A stretch of DNA of 64,000 nucleotides from Endomychus coccineus (Eukaryota; Arthropoda; Insecta; Coleoptera; Endomychidae), in assembly GCA_958510875.1 (NCBI GenBank), contig OY294067.1, forward strand, positions 231,475,771 through 231,539,770, read 5' to 3'. Of the stretch, positions 1 through 10,233 are shown one piece after another. The notes beneath the pieces are model-generated. The model worked only from the letters and a program-made list of their open reading frames with translations, ran no database searches and was not told the DNA's origin. Position numbers and translations under genes: made by a program. The number at the start of each line of letters is the position of its first letter. Position 1 is the stretch's first letter.

Positions 1-384
1 TCAAATTTTCGATATATCAACTACCAGTATTGTTCATAGTTATTTAAAAACATTATAAGACAATGAAATCAACTGCATTGAGTATTCTTATTTAGGAGCT
101 TGGTCTGTCATTGCTCCGATTTTTATTTCAACCAACTATTATTTACAATAATAGCTTCTTTGAATAAATGTCACTTCTGGTTATATCGCTGTAGGAATAG
201 TTCCTTTTGTTCGATTGGAATGCAATAATAATTTCAGAATATTTTTGATCCACGATAAATTGCAGCTTAGTTTTTAATTCAATCCCGAAGGCATCACAAA
301 TTTTGTGCTCTTTTAATACGTAATTCATTTAAATTGCTTAATTCCTCAATATTGATAAACTAGAAAAGAGTTCACACTATAACA
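1..384. other. Intronic sequence, nothing recognised
   Basis: AT-rich sequence with only a 61-codon minus-strand open frame (143-328) that shows no motif I recognise. It is inferred to be intron because the CaMKII N-lobe exons are not seen anywhere upstream of 24182. Confidence 0.5.
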
Positions 385-475
385 TTATCAATAAGAAACA
401 ATCACCCTTATCCACTAAAAATACGGTTAAAGTACTGAGAACCTTTCAGCTACCAAGTAGCTGTCAAAATTTCAC
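385..475 (-). repeat. Degenerate arm of a Penelope-type terminal repeat
   Basis: The stretch reads AATCACCCTTATCCACTA, then CTGAGAACCTTTCAGCTACC and AAGTAGCTGTC. It matches, in the same orientation, the left arm of the palindrome at 22704-22824. On the minus strand it keeps the stem-loop and GAAA of the hammerhead-like motif seen there, but the CTGATGA box is lost. It is an isolated, decayed copy. Identity as a Penelope terminal repeat is inferred from the 22.7-kb locus, where the repeat abuts a GIY-YIG endonuclease remnant. Confidence 0.5.
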
Positions 476-604
476 GGGGCTTGATTATTTTTGACGTTAA
501 ATGCCTCTCGAAGGACTACATATCCGTTAAAGTCTCAATTTTTTATTTTTGTGGATATGTCCTCGTTTGAATGCATACGCTCCTCAATAAGAAATAATCA
601 AGTT

Positions 605-856
605 CATCATCATCATCATTTGGGGGCCTTAGGCCACTTAGTTGAGCCCATTGTGTGCCCCGTGGTCACAAGCCTATTCTATTGTAGCAAGTTTGTGCCC
701 GCCTTTGAAATTTTTAGGTACACTCCCGCTCCAGAAGCCTGACCTACCTTGGACCCATCTGTGAACCATACGAGTCCACTTAGAATAGTGCATTTTGATC
801 CAGTGACGTAGACCCCGAAACCTATACGCCATTCTCATGGCTTCAACTTCTATATA
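605..856 (-). pseudogene. Non-LTR retrotransposon RNase H start and 3' tail (broken)
   Basis: Read on the minus strand, one frame gives WFTDGSKVGQASGAGVY, the beginning of a retroelement RNase H domain (first catalytic Asp in TDGS). The reading frame then breaks, and the piece ends in a short ATG-repeat tail (CAT repeats at about 605-619 on the plus strand). Together with 1788-2405 it forms one 5'-truncated minus-strand pol fragment. The join was cut by the palindromic element at 857-1785, which has a TA duplication on each side. RT followed by RNase H is typical of the I/R1/LOA/Jockey group; I cannot place it more finely. Most of RNase H appears deleted. Confidence 0.7.
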
Positions 857-1785
857 CAGAGTGTCCCAGGTTCTAGTAGCAGAACTTTTACAGTCGATAG
901 AAAATTTGATTTTGAGGAAAAAAGTTCCCATTAACATATATGCACAGACGCTTAATTTTTGAGATACAGGGTGTTGAAATTGAAAAAAATTTTTGCAAAT
1001 ATCTCCGGAACCGTTCATCGTACAGAGAACAGCTTTCGCGAACATTTTTTACTCATAATAAGCTATGTTCTGTGTGAAAACAATTTTTTTTAGCCATGAT
1101 TGGTGAAGATTTTGAAGGGGTACTGGGTGTTTTTCTTCCCAACTTCTACGCCACTGGAAAAAGTACGGTTTTGAGACAACCATTTGAACCGCCAATGTTT
1201 TCTACACAAAAAAGGTAACCCTGGTCATAAGCTCTAAAGGTGACCGTTTCCGAGAAAAATCAACTTTTATGTTGAAAAACATGATCAATTCTTTCTAATT
1301 AAACGAAATTTATTCAAACATTAGAACAAGTAACAAAACCAACAAATTGACCATGTTTTTCAACATAAAAGTTGATTTTTCTCGAAAACGGTCAACTTTA
1401 GAGTTTATGACTAGGAGTACCTTTTTTGTGTAGAAAACATTGGCGGTTCAAATGGTTGACTCCAAAACACTTTTTTTAGGGGCGTAGAAGTTGGGGAGAA
1501 AAACACTCACTACCCCTTCAAAATCTTCACCAATCATGACTAAAAAAATTTTTTTCATAGCACAGAACAAAGCTTACTATGAGTAGAAAATGCTCCCAAA
1601 AGCTGTTTTCTGTACGATAAACGGTTTCGGAGATATTTGCAAAAAACTAAATTTTTTTTCAATTTCAACACCCTGTATCTCAAAAACTAAGCGTCTGTGC
1701 ATATATGTTGATAGGAACTTTTCTTCTCAAAATCAAATTTTCTATCGACTGTTGAAGTTCTGCTACTAAAACCTGGGACACCCTG
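857..1785. mobile_element. Palindromic foldback DNA element, ends CAGGGTGTCCCAGG
   Basis: Two inverted arms of about 440 bp (857 to about 1295, and about 1347 to 1785) surround a spacer of about 50 bp. The ends read CAGAGTGTCCCAGG and CCTGGGACACCCTG and are flanked by TA on both sides (855-856, 1786-1787). No coding capacity was found. The TA target, the CAGGGTGT end and a subterminal GAGATACAGGGTGTTGAA motif resemble the element at 55866-57743, which carries a dead DDD transposase. I infer this is a non-autonomous relative in the IS630-Tc1-mariner superfamily. It sits inside a minus-strand non-LTR pol fragment. Confidence 0.85.
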
Positions 1786-1787
1786 TA

Positions 1788-2405
1788 TAAGTGAAGAGGT
1801 GGTAATCCGGGGAGAGCTTCAAGAGTGCATGTTGGAGCCAATCTCATACCACTCAATATACCTACGCATGCAAGCTGCTGCAGTCAGTCTAAGGGGTGCT
1901 ACCAGTTCTTGACCCTGACCACCACACGACCTCATCATAGGTTACCATAGATCTGATCAGAGTGGTATAGATCCAAAAAGGATGTTTGGCTGTAATTCCC
2001 ATGTGATGTTGAAGCTCTCCTGAACGCCCAACAGGACGCATAGGTCTTCCTTACTCGATATTCGAGGTCTTCGCGCAGGAATTTTGAGAGTCTAGGATTA
2101 CTTCCAGAAACTTCACCGACCCTTTGAGTTGTAGAACCTTTCCAGAGAAAGTAATCTTTTGCAGGGTGCCCAGTTTACGTTCCGTGGTACAATTTCCATT
2201 TTGACAAGGTTAATCCTGAGCCCCTTTGTGCGGCACTAGCTCGCACAGTGTTCCAAGTGCCACCCAAAGGTGACGCCAACCAAGTAGGCTTGAACATAAA
2301 ACCCTGCCTCTTCCAACTCCTCCAAGAGTCCATCGACTATGACACATCACAGAAGCGGAGATAGGACACACCCTGTGGGCAGCCGGTTGTAGCGGTGATT
2401 TATAC
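1788..2405 (-). pseudogene. Non-LTR retrotransposon reverse transcriptase, C-terminal part
   Basis: Minus-strand translation in shifting frames shows GCPQGV (RT motif around the finger/palm), then LRINLVKMEIVP, a thumb-proximal LG..LD-type stretch, and a tail with RLTAAACMRR, LEALPGLPPLH. This is the usual RT-to-RNase H junction of insect non-LTR elements. Several frameshifts and stops make it non-functional, and it is truncated at about 2405 in the 5' direction. The RNase H continuation lies at 605-856, beyond the inserted palindromic element. Confidence 0.75.
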
Positions 2406-3656
2406 AACGCATCCGTTATGTTGCGCTTTTATCGCAGGCGAAGGTTGCATGGCTTCAATCCACCTGACTAATGTTGACCGATTACATGCTTCTAATCGGT
2501 TAATAATAAAGTTACATTGTGATTGTATGAAGGAACAATTACTTTGTTTTTATACCACCATGAATAATAACATGAAAACCGAAGTACCATTATCAAACCG
2601 AAACAAAATTATGCAATAAACAATAAACAATTCCAGTAAAAATAGTCACTAGAGTACAATAGGGTTAATCTGATCTGTACAATTAAGGACATTCCGAAAC
2701 AGGTAGATCCCGAGAAAATGCAGTGTAAATTTAAAAAGATATTGTGCATTAGGATAATTATTATTATTTTATATTCTAACAGTTATTCGAAGAGTGCTTT
2801 GAAAGACTGAAGATCATTCAGGATATTGTTAAATCTCCATTGATTCTAATGTATTCAATTTGAAACCTTTGGTTTGATTATGTAAAATGCTTTAGCCTAT
2901 CTAAATTACAAAAAGTGTGACTTGTTTGTAAAAAAATGTTAGCGAAGGATGAGTCGGTTTTATTAATTCTGAAAGAACGAACATGTTTTTGTTATCGAAG
3001 TTTAAAGTTGCGACATGTTCTACATATAAAAGTTATCACACTCTAGACAAATTAGCTCATAAACTTCAGGTTTACTATGATTGGTTTTATCTTTAGCATA
3101 TATATATACCTGATCAGAGGAAGACACTATTTCCCCGAATTTATCATCGATCCAAATAAATGCTGTTCGTCCTGTAGTTCACTAAAGCATATCACGAACG
3201 AAGTTCAAAGCACTAATCTGTTCAATGCTCTATATAATTCTCCTAGATTCGCTACAAAAACTACGAGCATTGAAGTTCCTTGCCATTTATCTAACGTGCA
3301 GTCTACTTCACATAAGTGAATTACGTGAACAATATTATAAGAGATAGCGAATTGAGACCGTTTCAAATAATTCTCTTTGAAACTACTAAAATTTAAATAT
3401 TTGTAAATTTACCATTTTATGGTAATCAGGTGAACATTCCAAACTATTCGAAGCTCGTATATTCAAAATTAATGTGAACGAGCCATAGAACTTGAACTTG
3501 AATTCAAAACACTACTAGTGACTCATACTCATTATTAAAAACATCAGAGGGGGCTGATAGCTACGCATTTTGTTCTCACCTAAATATTTTATAAATCATT
3601 AATTTTGTTTCATATCGCCACGAGCCTGCCGTTTCAATTGTTCGCAATTTCGGAAC
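2406..3656. other. Intronic sequence, nothing recognised
   Basis: Only short open frames are present, including an 80-codon plus-strand frame at 3077-3319 with no recognisable domain. No inverted or tandem structure was noticed. Confidence 0.5.
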
Positions 3657-3658
3657 TA

Positions 3659-3857
3659 CGAGGGCAAGGTGAAAAGTCCCTGAAAAATTAAACAAATGAT
3701 GATGCACTTCGTCCATCGTTTTTCTAATTTTTCAATCCCTTCTAAATAATACGATTTCGGCAATCCTTCAAAATAGCCGTTTGTTTCAGCGATTAGCTCA
3801 TCGTTGGACCCAAATCTCATTCCGCCAAGCCATTTCTTCAATTTTGGAAAGAGATGG
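3659..3857 (-). pseudogene. Mariner transposase, C-terminal fragment (copy 1)
   Basis: The minus strand encodes HLFPKLKKWLGG, then GSNDELIAE, YLEGIEKLEKRWTKCI, the standard mariner C-terminus just after the third catalytic Asp. The start is cut by the foldback insertion, and the frame shifts near the 3' end. It continues the fragment at 5764-6577. Confidence 0.85.
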
Positions 3858-4048
3858 TAGTCGAGTCAAATAGGTATTAAAACTTACGAAAATCGTTAGA
3901 TATGGACCGATTTTGATGAAACAAAGTGCATTCGATTCGGGATGACGTCTAGAAAAAAGCTTACCGTTTAGTTTTTTGTGTAAATTTGTTATTAATTTTT
4001 TAAACAAAAAATTGGCGAATTTTCTGGCTAATTATTGGGAAAATTTAG

Positions 4049-4470
4049 TCGGGGGTTTTCGGGGTCGCTGATTACGATTCTGAACTCAGATTGGCCAAAA
4101 TAAAACTCCCCAGCTGGTAATTGGCCACTTTAATTGGACAAAGTGACCATTTTTTTAAATTTCATCAAAAATAGCCAGGAAGAATCACTCGGGTGTTTTT
4201 GGGGTCGCTGATTACGATTCTGAACTCAGATTGGCCAAAATCGATCTTCCCAGCTAGTAATTGGCCAGCTTAATTGGGCAAAATTGTTATTTTTTTCTTA
4301 ATTTCATCGCAAATAGACAGGAAAAACTACTCGGGGGTTTTCGTAGTCGCTGAGTACGATTCTGGAGTCAAATTGTTCAAAATCGAACTCGTCAGCTGGT
4401 AATTAGCAGGTTTAATTGAACAAAATTGACCATTTCCAAAATTTCATCAAAACTAACCGAAAATCCTCAG
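4049..4470 (+). repeat. Tandem ~140-bp modules in foldback arm
   Basis: Three units start near 4049, 4189 and 4331 with TCGGGGGTTTTCGGGGTCGC or close variants, then CAGCTGGTAATTGGCC. Period is 140-142 bp. Two inverted copies lie in the right arm at about 5345-5600. Confidence 0.85.
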
Positions 4471-4971
4471 TTAGTTAGGGGTTGTGGAGGTTGTTGTTTC
4501 ATGTTAAATGTTTAAAAATTTGTTAAAAGGGGGTCGTTACTAATTTAAATCATAAACAAAATCGAATTCTAATTTTTTAATTTTTTAATTTGAAATAAAT
4601 TCCCGCTCATCTAAAATTTTTTTCTATCTTCTCTACTCAGTCTTTTCATATTCCACACAGCGTCTTTTACGTATACTATGGACATATACGTCCATTTAAT
4701 ATTTTGATCTTAAAATTGCTGTTATCATCTTAAGAAATTGAAAGAGAGTACACCTATAAATAAAACAACACATTTTTGAATAAATATCATTTCCATTACT
4801 TAAATTATTTAACTAAACTTTGTATTTTCAAAATACAAATTTGTAAAAAGTAAAAAAAACGCTAAAAAAGAAATTGTCTACTTATCGTCCTTACCACCAA
4901 CACTGGATGCGTTTATGGAACATTTGAAAAGGGTTTATTTTCAAGTTCAAAGTTGAATTGGTGTATTAGTA

Positions 4972-5267
4972 TTGAATCCAGAAGAGTGGGGATGGAAAAA
5001 AGTAGACGGAGTCTTACATCCTGTAAAATTGAACTTGCATCCAGTTCCTGAAGAGCTTTTAAATACAGTATCATGCTCATGCAAAAAGAAATGCGCGTCA
5101 AGCAGATATGGATGTAGCAAAAAAAAAATATGAACTGTACTGTTGCTTGTGCAAATTGCATTGGAAATTGTAGTAACAATTTCAGTCTGATCAATCCAAT
5201 TTCACCTGAAGATGACGACGAAAACGATGGCGATGATGAAGTAGATAATAATTCAAATACGCAATGA
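4972..5267 (+). pseudogene. Cys-rich protein C-terminus carried in foldback element
   Basis: The frame starts LNPEEWGWKKVDG, continues PVPEELLNTVSCSCKKKC, and after a one-base slip in an A-run near 5130 gives NMNCTVACANCIGNCSN, then an acidic tail (EDDDENDGDD) and a stop. The spaced Cys pattern (CxCxxxC, then CxxxCxxC and C) and the preceding WGW and PEELL motifs recall a Cys-rich C-terminal module, similar to CXC/tesmin-like metal-binding domains, that I associate with uncharacterised insect repeat-encoded proteins. No upstream start or catalytic domain was found. The A-run frameshift makes it a pseudogene. Naming the family would need a profile search. Confidence 0.5.
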
Positions 5268-5763
5268 CAATTATTATGATTATGATAGTGACGATGAAGA
5301 TTGATTTTACTTGTACTTACTGAAATATGCATTTTGTAAATAATATTCAATTGATTAAAAATATTGTAAATATGTATATGCTGCCAATTACCAGCTGAAA
5401 ATTTCGATTTTGGACAATTTGACTTCACAATCGTACTCAGCGACTCCGAAAACCCCCGAGTAATTTTTCCTGTCTATTTGCGATGAAATTAAGAAAAAAT
5501 GATCAATTTTGTCCAATTAAACTGGCCAATTACCAGCTGGGGAGTTCGTAATCAGCGAACCCGAAAACCCCCGACTAAATTTTCCCAATAATTAGCCTGA
5601 AAATTGGTCAATTTTTTGTTTAAAAAAATATTAACAAATTTACACAAAAAACTAACCGGTATGCTTTTTTCTAGACGTCATCCCGAATCGAATGCCCTTT
5701 GTTTCATCAAAATCGGTCCATATCTAACGATTTTCGTAATGAAATACCTATTTGACTCGACTA

Positions 5764-6577
5764 TGGGTGACGAACCAATTCGTAGCGCAATTCATGCAAT
5801 TTTGCCATTGCGACTGCGGACCTGTGCGTCGGTGTGGTGCGTTGTCTTGGTAAAAGAGCACTTATTTGTTTGGCAAATAAGGCCGCTTACGCTTCAAATT
5901 AGCGTCAAATTGATCCAACAGCTCTGTATAATATACGCCAGTGATCGTTTTGTCCTTTTCAAGGTAATCGATATGGACGATACCGTGTGCATCCCAAAAA
6001 ACTGTAGCCATGACTTTCTTGGCCGATAAAACCACTTTGGCCTTTTTCTGCTTCGATTTGCCATGACAAGTCCACTGTTCCGACCGTTCTTTGGTCTCTG
6101 GTGTGTTGTGATCAATCTATGTTTCGTGCACAGTTACGAAACGGCGCAAAAAGTTCTTCTTATCGCGCTTGAACATCGCCATGCACTCCCTTGAAGTTAT
6201 CACACGTCGCCCTTGTTGTCAACAGAGAGCAAATGCCTCACCCATCTGGCAGATATATGTAAAATGTTCCGTACCCATTCGGTTGAGATGCTCATAGCCT
6301 CAGAAATCTCGTGCACCTCATCTAGCGGATCGTCCAATATCATACCATGGATTTTATCGACGATTTCTGGCGTTGTAACCTCAATTGGACGACCAGAATT
6401 TTTGGCGTCCTTTGTGGTCATACTACCACTACGAAAATCAGTAAACCACTTGTGAATCGTTCCAACCGATGGTGAAGAGTCCCCATAATATTTAACAAGC
6501 GATGCTTTGGTTGATGTGATGTTTTTTCCACCCAAGAAATAGTGTTTGATCAAGACACGAAATTCACTTTTTTCCAA
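5764..6577 (-). pseudogene. Mariner transposase, N-terminal and central part (copy 1)
   Basis: The minus strand begins MEKSEFRVLIKHYFLGG, followed by KWFTDFRSGSMTTKDA and SGRPIEVTTPEIVDKIH: the paired helix-turn-helix DNA-binding region with the conserved mariner linker. Further on, in other frames, are FLRRFVTVHET (first catalytic region, with the Asp of DET replaced by His), KVMATVFWDAHG and YLEKDKTITGVYYTELL. Frameshifts after residue about 110 and an in-frame stop in the catalytic region make it non-functional. It is continued by 3659-3857 beyond the foldback insertion. Confidence 0.88.
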
Positions 6578-6744
6578 AAAACTTCAAGGCTGCTTGTTTC
6601 GATGGGTGTCAAAATAGAACTGAATGACATGTGAATCTGAAAATTTCAATGCGTTCTAGTTAAAAATGGTAATCACAAATGTCACATCGTATTTTCGATT
6701 ATGGTGCCAGCTATTTTATTTTTCCGGAACTTACCTTCCCCTCT

Positions 6745-7562
6745 ATATACTACAATTAGGAAATCCAAAAAGAGCTGGTGATCCCTATGTTTCTGAGATT
6801 GTATTCGAAATTCATTTTGAATGAACTGGAGTATTTGCTTAAATTGCGGTGTTCCTGCCGCGTGTATTGTTCAGAGTTTCAAAAATATACACGATAAACA
6901 TGAAACACAAGTAGAGTTTGATAGCGACGTTCTTAAGGTTCGATTTGCTATTTACTTTGGATTGGATATCCTTAATTTTTTCCGAATTATGGACCAAAAT
7001 GTTTGTTTCTTTGTTATCCACCATTTTGACAATTATCTTAATCAAGTCACCAAAAATCACAAGCAACAAAATTTCACCCTATTCAGAATAATACTTTTAA
7101 AGACATTGGCATTTATTCATTATAATTGTTCATTTAATAATTGATAATCAACTCCCGAGAATGTGACATTTTCAATGTTTTCGATTAACACTATTACCAA
7201 GCAATTTTAAAGTTTCAAAAAATGTCTATTAGTGCATCGAATTGAGAGGATTAGCCTTATCTAAAATATAGCCTTGAATGCCTAGACTATATTGACAATA
7301 TATTTAACAAACGAAACCTCAACGTATGATAATATTTAAAAATATATACACACTTGCTTACACTCACGTACGCATACGTGAACAAATGTTCACACGCTCA
7401 CACAAGCACACACACATACATACTTACATAAACAAATATAAACGCATATACATACACACCATAGACCATATAGTTACGTACATGGATTTCACTGGCATAA
7501 ATGGGTCAAACATATTGGATTTAATACACAAAGTCTTAGAACATATTATAGTATGTACCTAT
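6745..7562. other. Intronic sequence with CA/TACA-rich simple repeat
   Basis: No gene recognised. At about 7347-7470 there is a CA-, CACAC- and TACATA-rich low-complexity stretch, which explains the open frame at 7326-7592. The 107-codon open frame at 6821-7144 has no motif I recognise. Confidence 0.55.
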
Positions 7563-8455
7563 CGGGATATCAAAAATTATCTTGGAATCTAAAACGTGTG
7601 TCTTACTTTACGTTTGAAATAATTATGTCGTAATTAATTTGAAGTTTCTAAAAGTGCGAAATTTCGCAATTTTATACGAATATTGTAACACTCAGAAGTC
7701 TTTAGCGCTTTGGACTCCGCGGTTTTCACGTGGCCTATCGAAATGAGAAGGTTCGAATTATCTAAAAACATAATTGCATGAACGCCAGACGTCATATGTA
7801 ATTAGCTACGAACGAAATCATTTTGACATATGCCTCGAGGAGCTCGCTGCGCGTAAGTTAGAGTTTATACATTTTACCTCGGTCTTGTTATTTTTGGCTA
7901 TGGGCCTTTTACCAGCTTCGTGTATATTTTAGTCGCGAGAAAATTCCCTTCGATACGTCGCACGTTAGACGCGCGTAGCTGAGATGTGAGAATAGCTCAA
8001 ACTGTTTTAAATAAATTTACTTATTTAATGAACATTTATCGAAAAAAGAAGGGCCGTCGGGCACGGTCCGATACTAAATCTAACTACATGGAGCGAAAAC
8101 GGCACGTGAAAAGTCGTCGTAAAGCCGTATTAGGTACAACCAGTTTGCACTTTTCTGACTCGCGTGCTACGGGCTTCTCACGTGAACGTCATTCGATTTA
8201 CGGAAAATTAACTATTTCAAAACAGTTTTTGACCCGGATTGTGGCTATCACGACCTCTGAAAAGGTTCAAAGTTCACATAATTATTTCATAATTTGTAGT
8301 TCATTATTGTTTTACAACTGAAATAAATAGGTATGAAATTTGTAGGTTATTGATGATGTCAGTGTGACAGTGACATAATTATTTCAAACGTAAAGTAAGA
8401 CACACGTTTTAGATTCCACAACCACCCTTGATCAAGATAATTTTTGATATCCCGG
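7563..8455. mobile_element. Inverted-repeat element, ends CGGGATATCAAAAATTATC
   Basis: The left end (7563-7629) runs CGGGATATCAAAAATTATCT, then AATCTAAAACGTGTGTCTTA. The right end (about 8372-8455) is its inverse, finishing GATATCCCG. The right terminus also contains CAACCACCCTTGATCAAG, which is missing on the left and present at the 37.5-kb copy. The interior is richer in CpG and in G+C than the surroundings and has a 111-codon Arg/Lys-rich open frame (7986-8321) that matches no family I know. Target duplication could not be settled (GTACCTAT left, GTACTATA right). Probably a non-autonomous DNA transposon. Confidence 0.75.
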
Positions 8456-8980
8456 TACTATAAATGGTCTAAGGTATACTCGTATAGCAAAATGGCACCA
8501 TGAGAATTGCAGGGGCATTATGTAATGTAATGGTTAGAGTAAGTGTCAGTAAATTTAAAAGAAAACTATTTTTTGTCCAATGAAGTAATTTACTCTAAAT
8601 GTTTAATACGAATTCGATCATAACAATTGTTGTAATTAACTGACATCCTATGAATTTTCAAAAGCGTTATATGCAGGATTTTCAAAAATGTTTTTGTAAC
8701 ATCAATAACATTCCAAATTATGTTAAAATTGTGTAAATTCAGAAAACAATGAAGATTCTTGAAAAATTATTCGAACTATTTCGAAATTAAAGGGAGCATT
8801 AAACATCAAAAACCATTAAAAATGAGAAAATAATGAGATTATTTGGTGAAATTTACCTGTGAAATTAAATAGTCAGCAAGTCATTGTTCACTAAACTGCA
8901 AATGAAACAATAATTCCCTTTCCAATTTTTTTCTGTCATATTTGACATACGTACGACACTCTTATTTTATTGAAATATAT
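8456..8980. other. Intronic sequence, nothing recognised
   Basis: AT-rich, with no open frame or repeat structure that I could identify. Confidence 0.5.
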
Positions 8981-10122
8981 TTTTTTCCGCAAATCGTGAG
9001 GAAATTTTGACATTCCAGACAAAATTTCTTATAGAAAAGGTCAAGATTTCCTATTCACTCTTTTACTGTAAGGAAACCAGAGTCAATCAATATTGTTGCA
9101 AAAGACCGACGAAAGCAGGGACCAGTATATTCTGTCGGATTTACCAAGTTCAAATAAGTAGCAACTATTTTAGGCATTTTTCTAAATTGATGAATTCCTA
9201 CCACTTGTCTACTACCCTTTCCGCTTTGATATTTAAAGAAAAATCGGTCACTGTTCATATTTTCTGGTCTTAACGAAACATACTTTCGATAAACATTCAA
9301 GTACATCTGATTAAATACAAATGATCTTGGTTTGTTGGTATTCGAATCAGGTATGATAATTAGAAACTTAGATTCTAGGTCTTCTACATCGTGTAGAGTC
9401 ATTCAGACTAACTCATCCATTCTACAGGCCCCAGAAATACCAAATATTAAAGACACCTAAAAAATAAATAAATGTGTAATCTAAATAGAAATTAAAACCT
9501 TGTAAATTACCTTAATCATTAAATTTTCTTTATCTGGAGCTTCCTTGATAAATTTTTCAATTTCTTCCTTCGTTAAAATCTTAGATTTCTTTGCCCTGTA
9601 ACCTTGAGCTTGCCGTTCCAATAAAGAACGAAGTTTTGAATATGTAGATATATCTACATTGTGTTCAATTGCAAGGGATTACTTCAACATTGAATAATTG
9701 GCCCATAATGTTGAAGATTTTATCGTTAAACAAAGGTCTAGGAAGTATACCATTACAACATTTTCTGAGAAAGAACTCGTGTTTTTACTCTTGCGATAGT
9801 CCATAAAACGTTTATATGCATATTCGTACTTTTCTCTTGATTTCTTTGGCAATAATTCTAATGAAGCAGTATTCACTGCCTCAACCAGCTCTGGGGGAGT
9901 CACAGAAATGGAAAATTCAACATCACATCATTTTACTTTCGAGAACACCAGCAATTAAATTTATATACGTCAAGTTTGACAATTCAACCTTAATACGTTC
10001 CCATAGTAACCCAAGTAATTTTATTACGAATTTCAAAGCACCATTTATTTGTGAATAAAATTATTTGCGAGTTTTTCAAAACTGATTAATAACTATCGAA
10101 TTTTAAACGATTTGCGGAAAAA
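8981..10122 (-). mobile_element. Candidate Crypton-like unit bounded by 16-nt inverted repeats
   Basis: TTTTTCCGCAAATCGT (8982-8997) and its perfect inverse ACGATTTGCGGAAAAA (10107-10122) enclose the dead tyrosine-recombinase gene at 9055-9903. Whether they are true element ends or flanking coincidence is open, because Cryptons normally lack terminal inverted repeats. Confidence 0.4.
9055..9903 (-). pseudogene. Tyrosine recombinase-like (Crypton-type) pseudogene
   Basis: The minus strand encodes a SAM-like core-binding region (KKSREKYEYAYKRFMDYR, STLWANYSMLK), then ERQAQGYRAKKSKILTKEE, GISGACRMDEL (box I Arg), RFFFKYQSGKGSRQVVGI and TGPCFRRSFATILIDSG (box II). The two halves are joined by a plausible 54-bp intron (9457-9510) with GT donor and AG acceptor. 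Defects: an in-frame TAA at about 9679, a TGA at about 9403, a Pro where the box II His is expected (TGHCFRR in relatives), and loss of the C-terminal end with the nucleophilic Tyr. The family is the Crypton-like YR proteins common in insect genomes, as I remember them. No ATG start was found; the region upstream of 9903 has stops. Confidence 0.8.
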
Positions 10123-10233
10123 TAGTATGTTTACCCCATAGGAAAAGCCACATTCCTGAACTCTGTGTTGTCATCACAGTCGTCCAGGAATGTTAGGTTT
10201 TTCCAAGTCGGTAAACAATGTACTATTAATTGT
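10122..10233. repeat. Imperfect hairpin of ~110 bp
   Basis: ATAGTATGTTTACC and AGGAAAAGCCACATTCCTG on the left pair with CAGGAATGTTAGGTTTTTCC and GGTAAACAATGTACTAT on the right, around a short spacer. It abuts the 16-nt inverted repeat at 10107-10122 and may be a small MITE or part of the same unit. Confidence 0.6.

Larger units (their letters stand above)
3860..5761. mobile_element. Foldback DNA element, GTCGAG ends, with coding remnant
   Basis: The inverted ends are GTCGAGTCAAATAGG and CCTATTTGACTCGAC, flanked by TA (3858-3859, 5762-5763). The arms are several hundred bp and share a subterminal module beginning CGGGGGTTTTCGGG.TCGCTG, present about three times in the left arm and twice in the right. 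Between the arms is a plus-strand coding remnant with a Cys-rich motif (4972-5267). A second member with matching ends and modules is at 16016-17763. The 1.9-kb element sits inside a mariner copy, so it is younger than that mariner. The superfamily is unknown: a TA target fits several groups, and no transposase is visible. Confidence 0.85.
3659..6744 (-). mobile_element. Mariner transposon copy 1, split by a later insertion
   Basis: The outer ends read CGAGGGCAAGGTGAAAAG (left) and, reverse-complemented, AGAGGGGAAGGTAAG (right), the inverted repeats of the same mariner family as at 31467-33903. The left end follows a TA. The transposase runs on the minus strand from about 6577 to 3659 and is broken by frameshifts. 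A foldback element (3860-5761) sits inside it, flanked by TA. If one TA is removed, the rejoined mariner frame reads HPYHLF and lacks the DLAP segment expected there, so the copy had already lost about 9 codons or lost them on insertion. Confidence 0.88.

Noticed and set aside
3077..3319. 80-codon plus-strand open frame with Cys pair
   Set aside because: No known motif, no splice sites in useful phase, and no neighbouring element.
7986..8321. 111-codon Arg/Lys-rich open frame inside the inverted-repeat element
   Set aside because: No recognised domain, composition is that of a CpG-rich interior read in one frame, and there is no second copy to show conservation. Not called as a gene.
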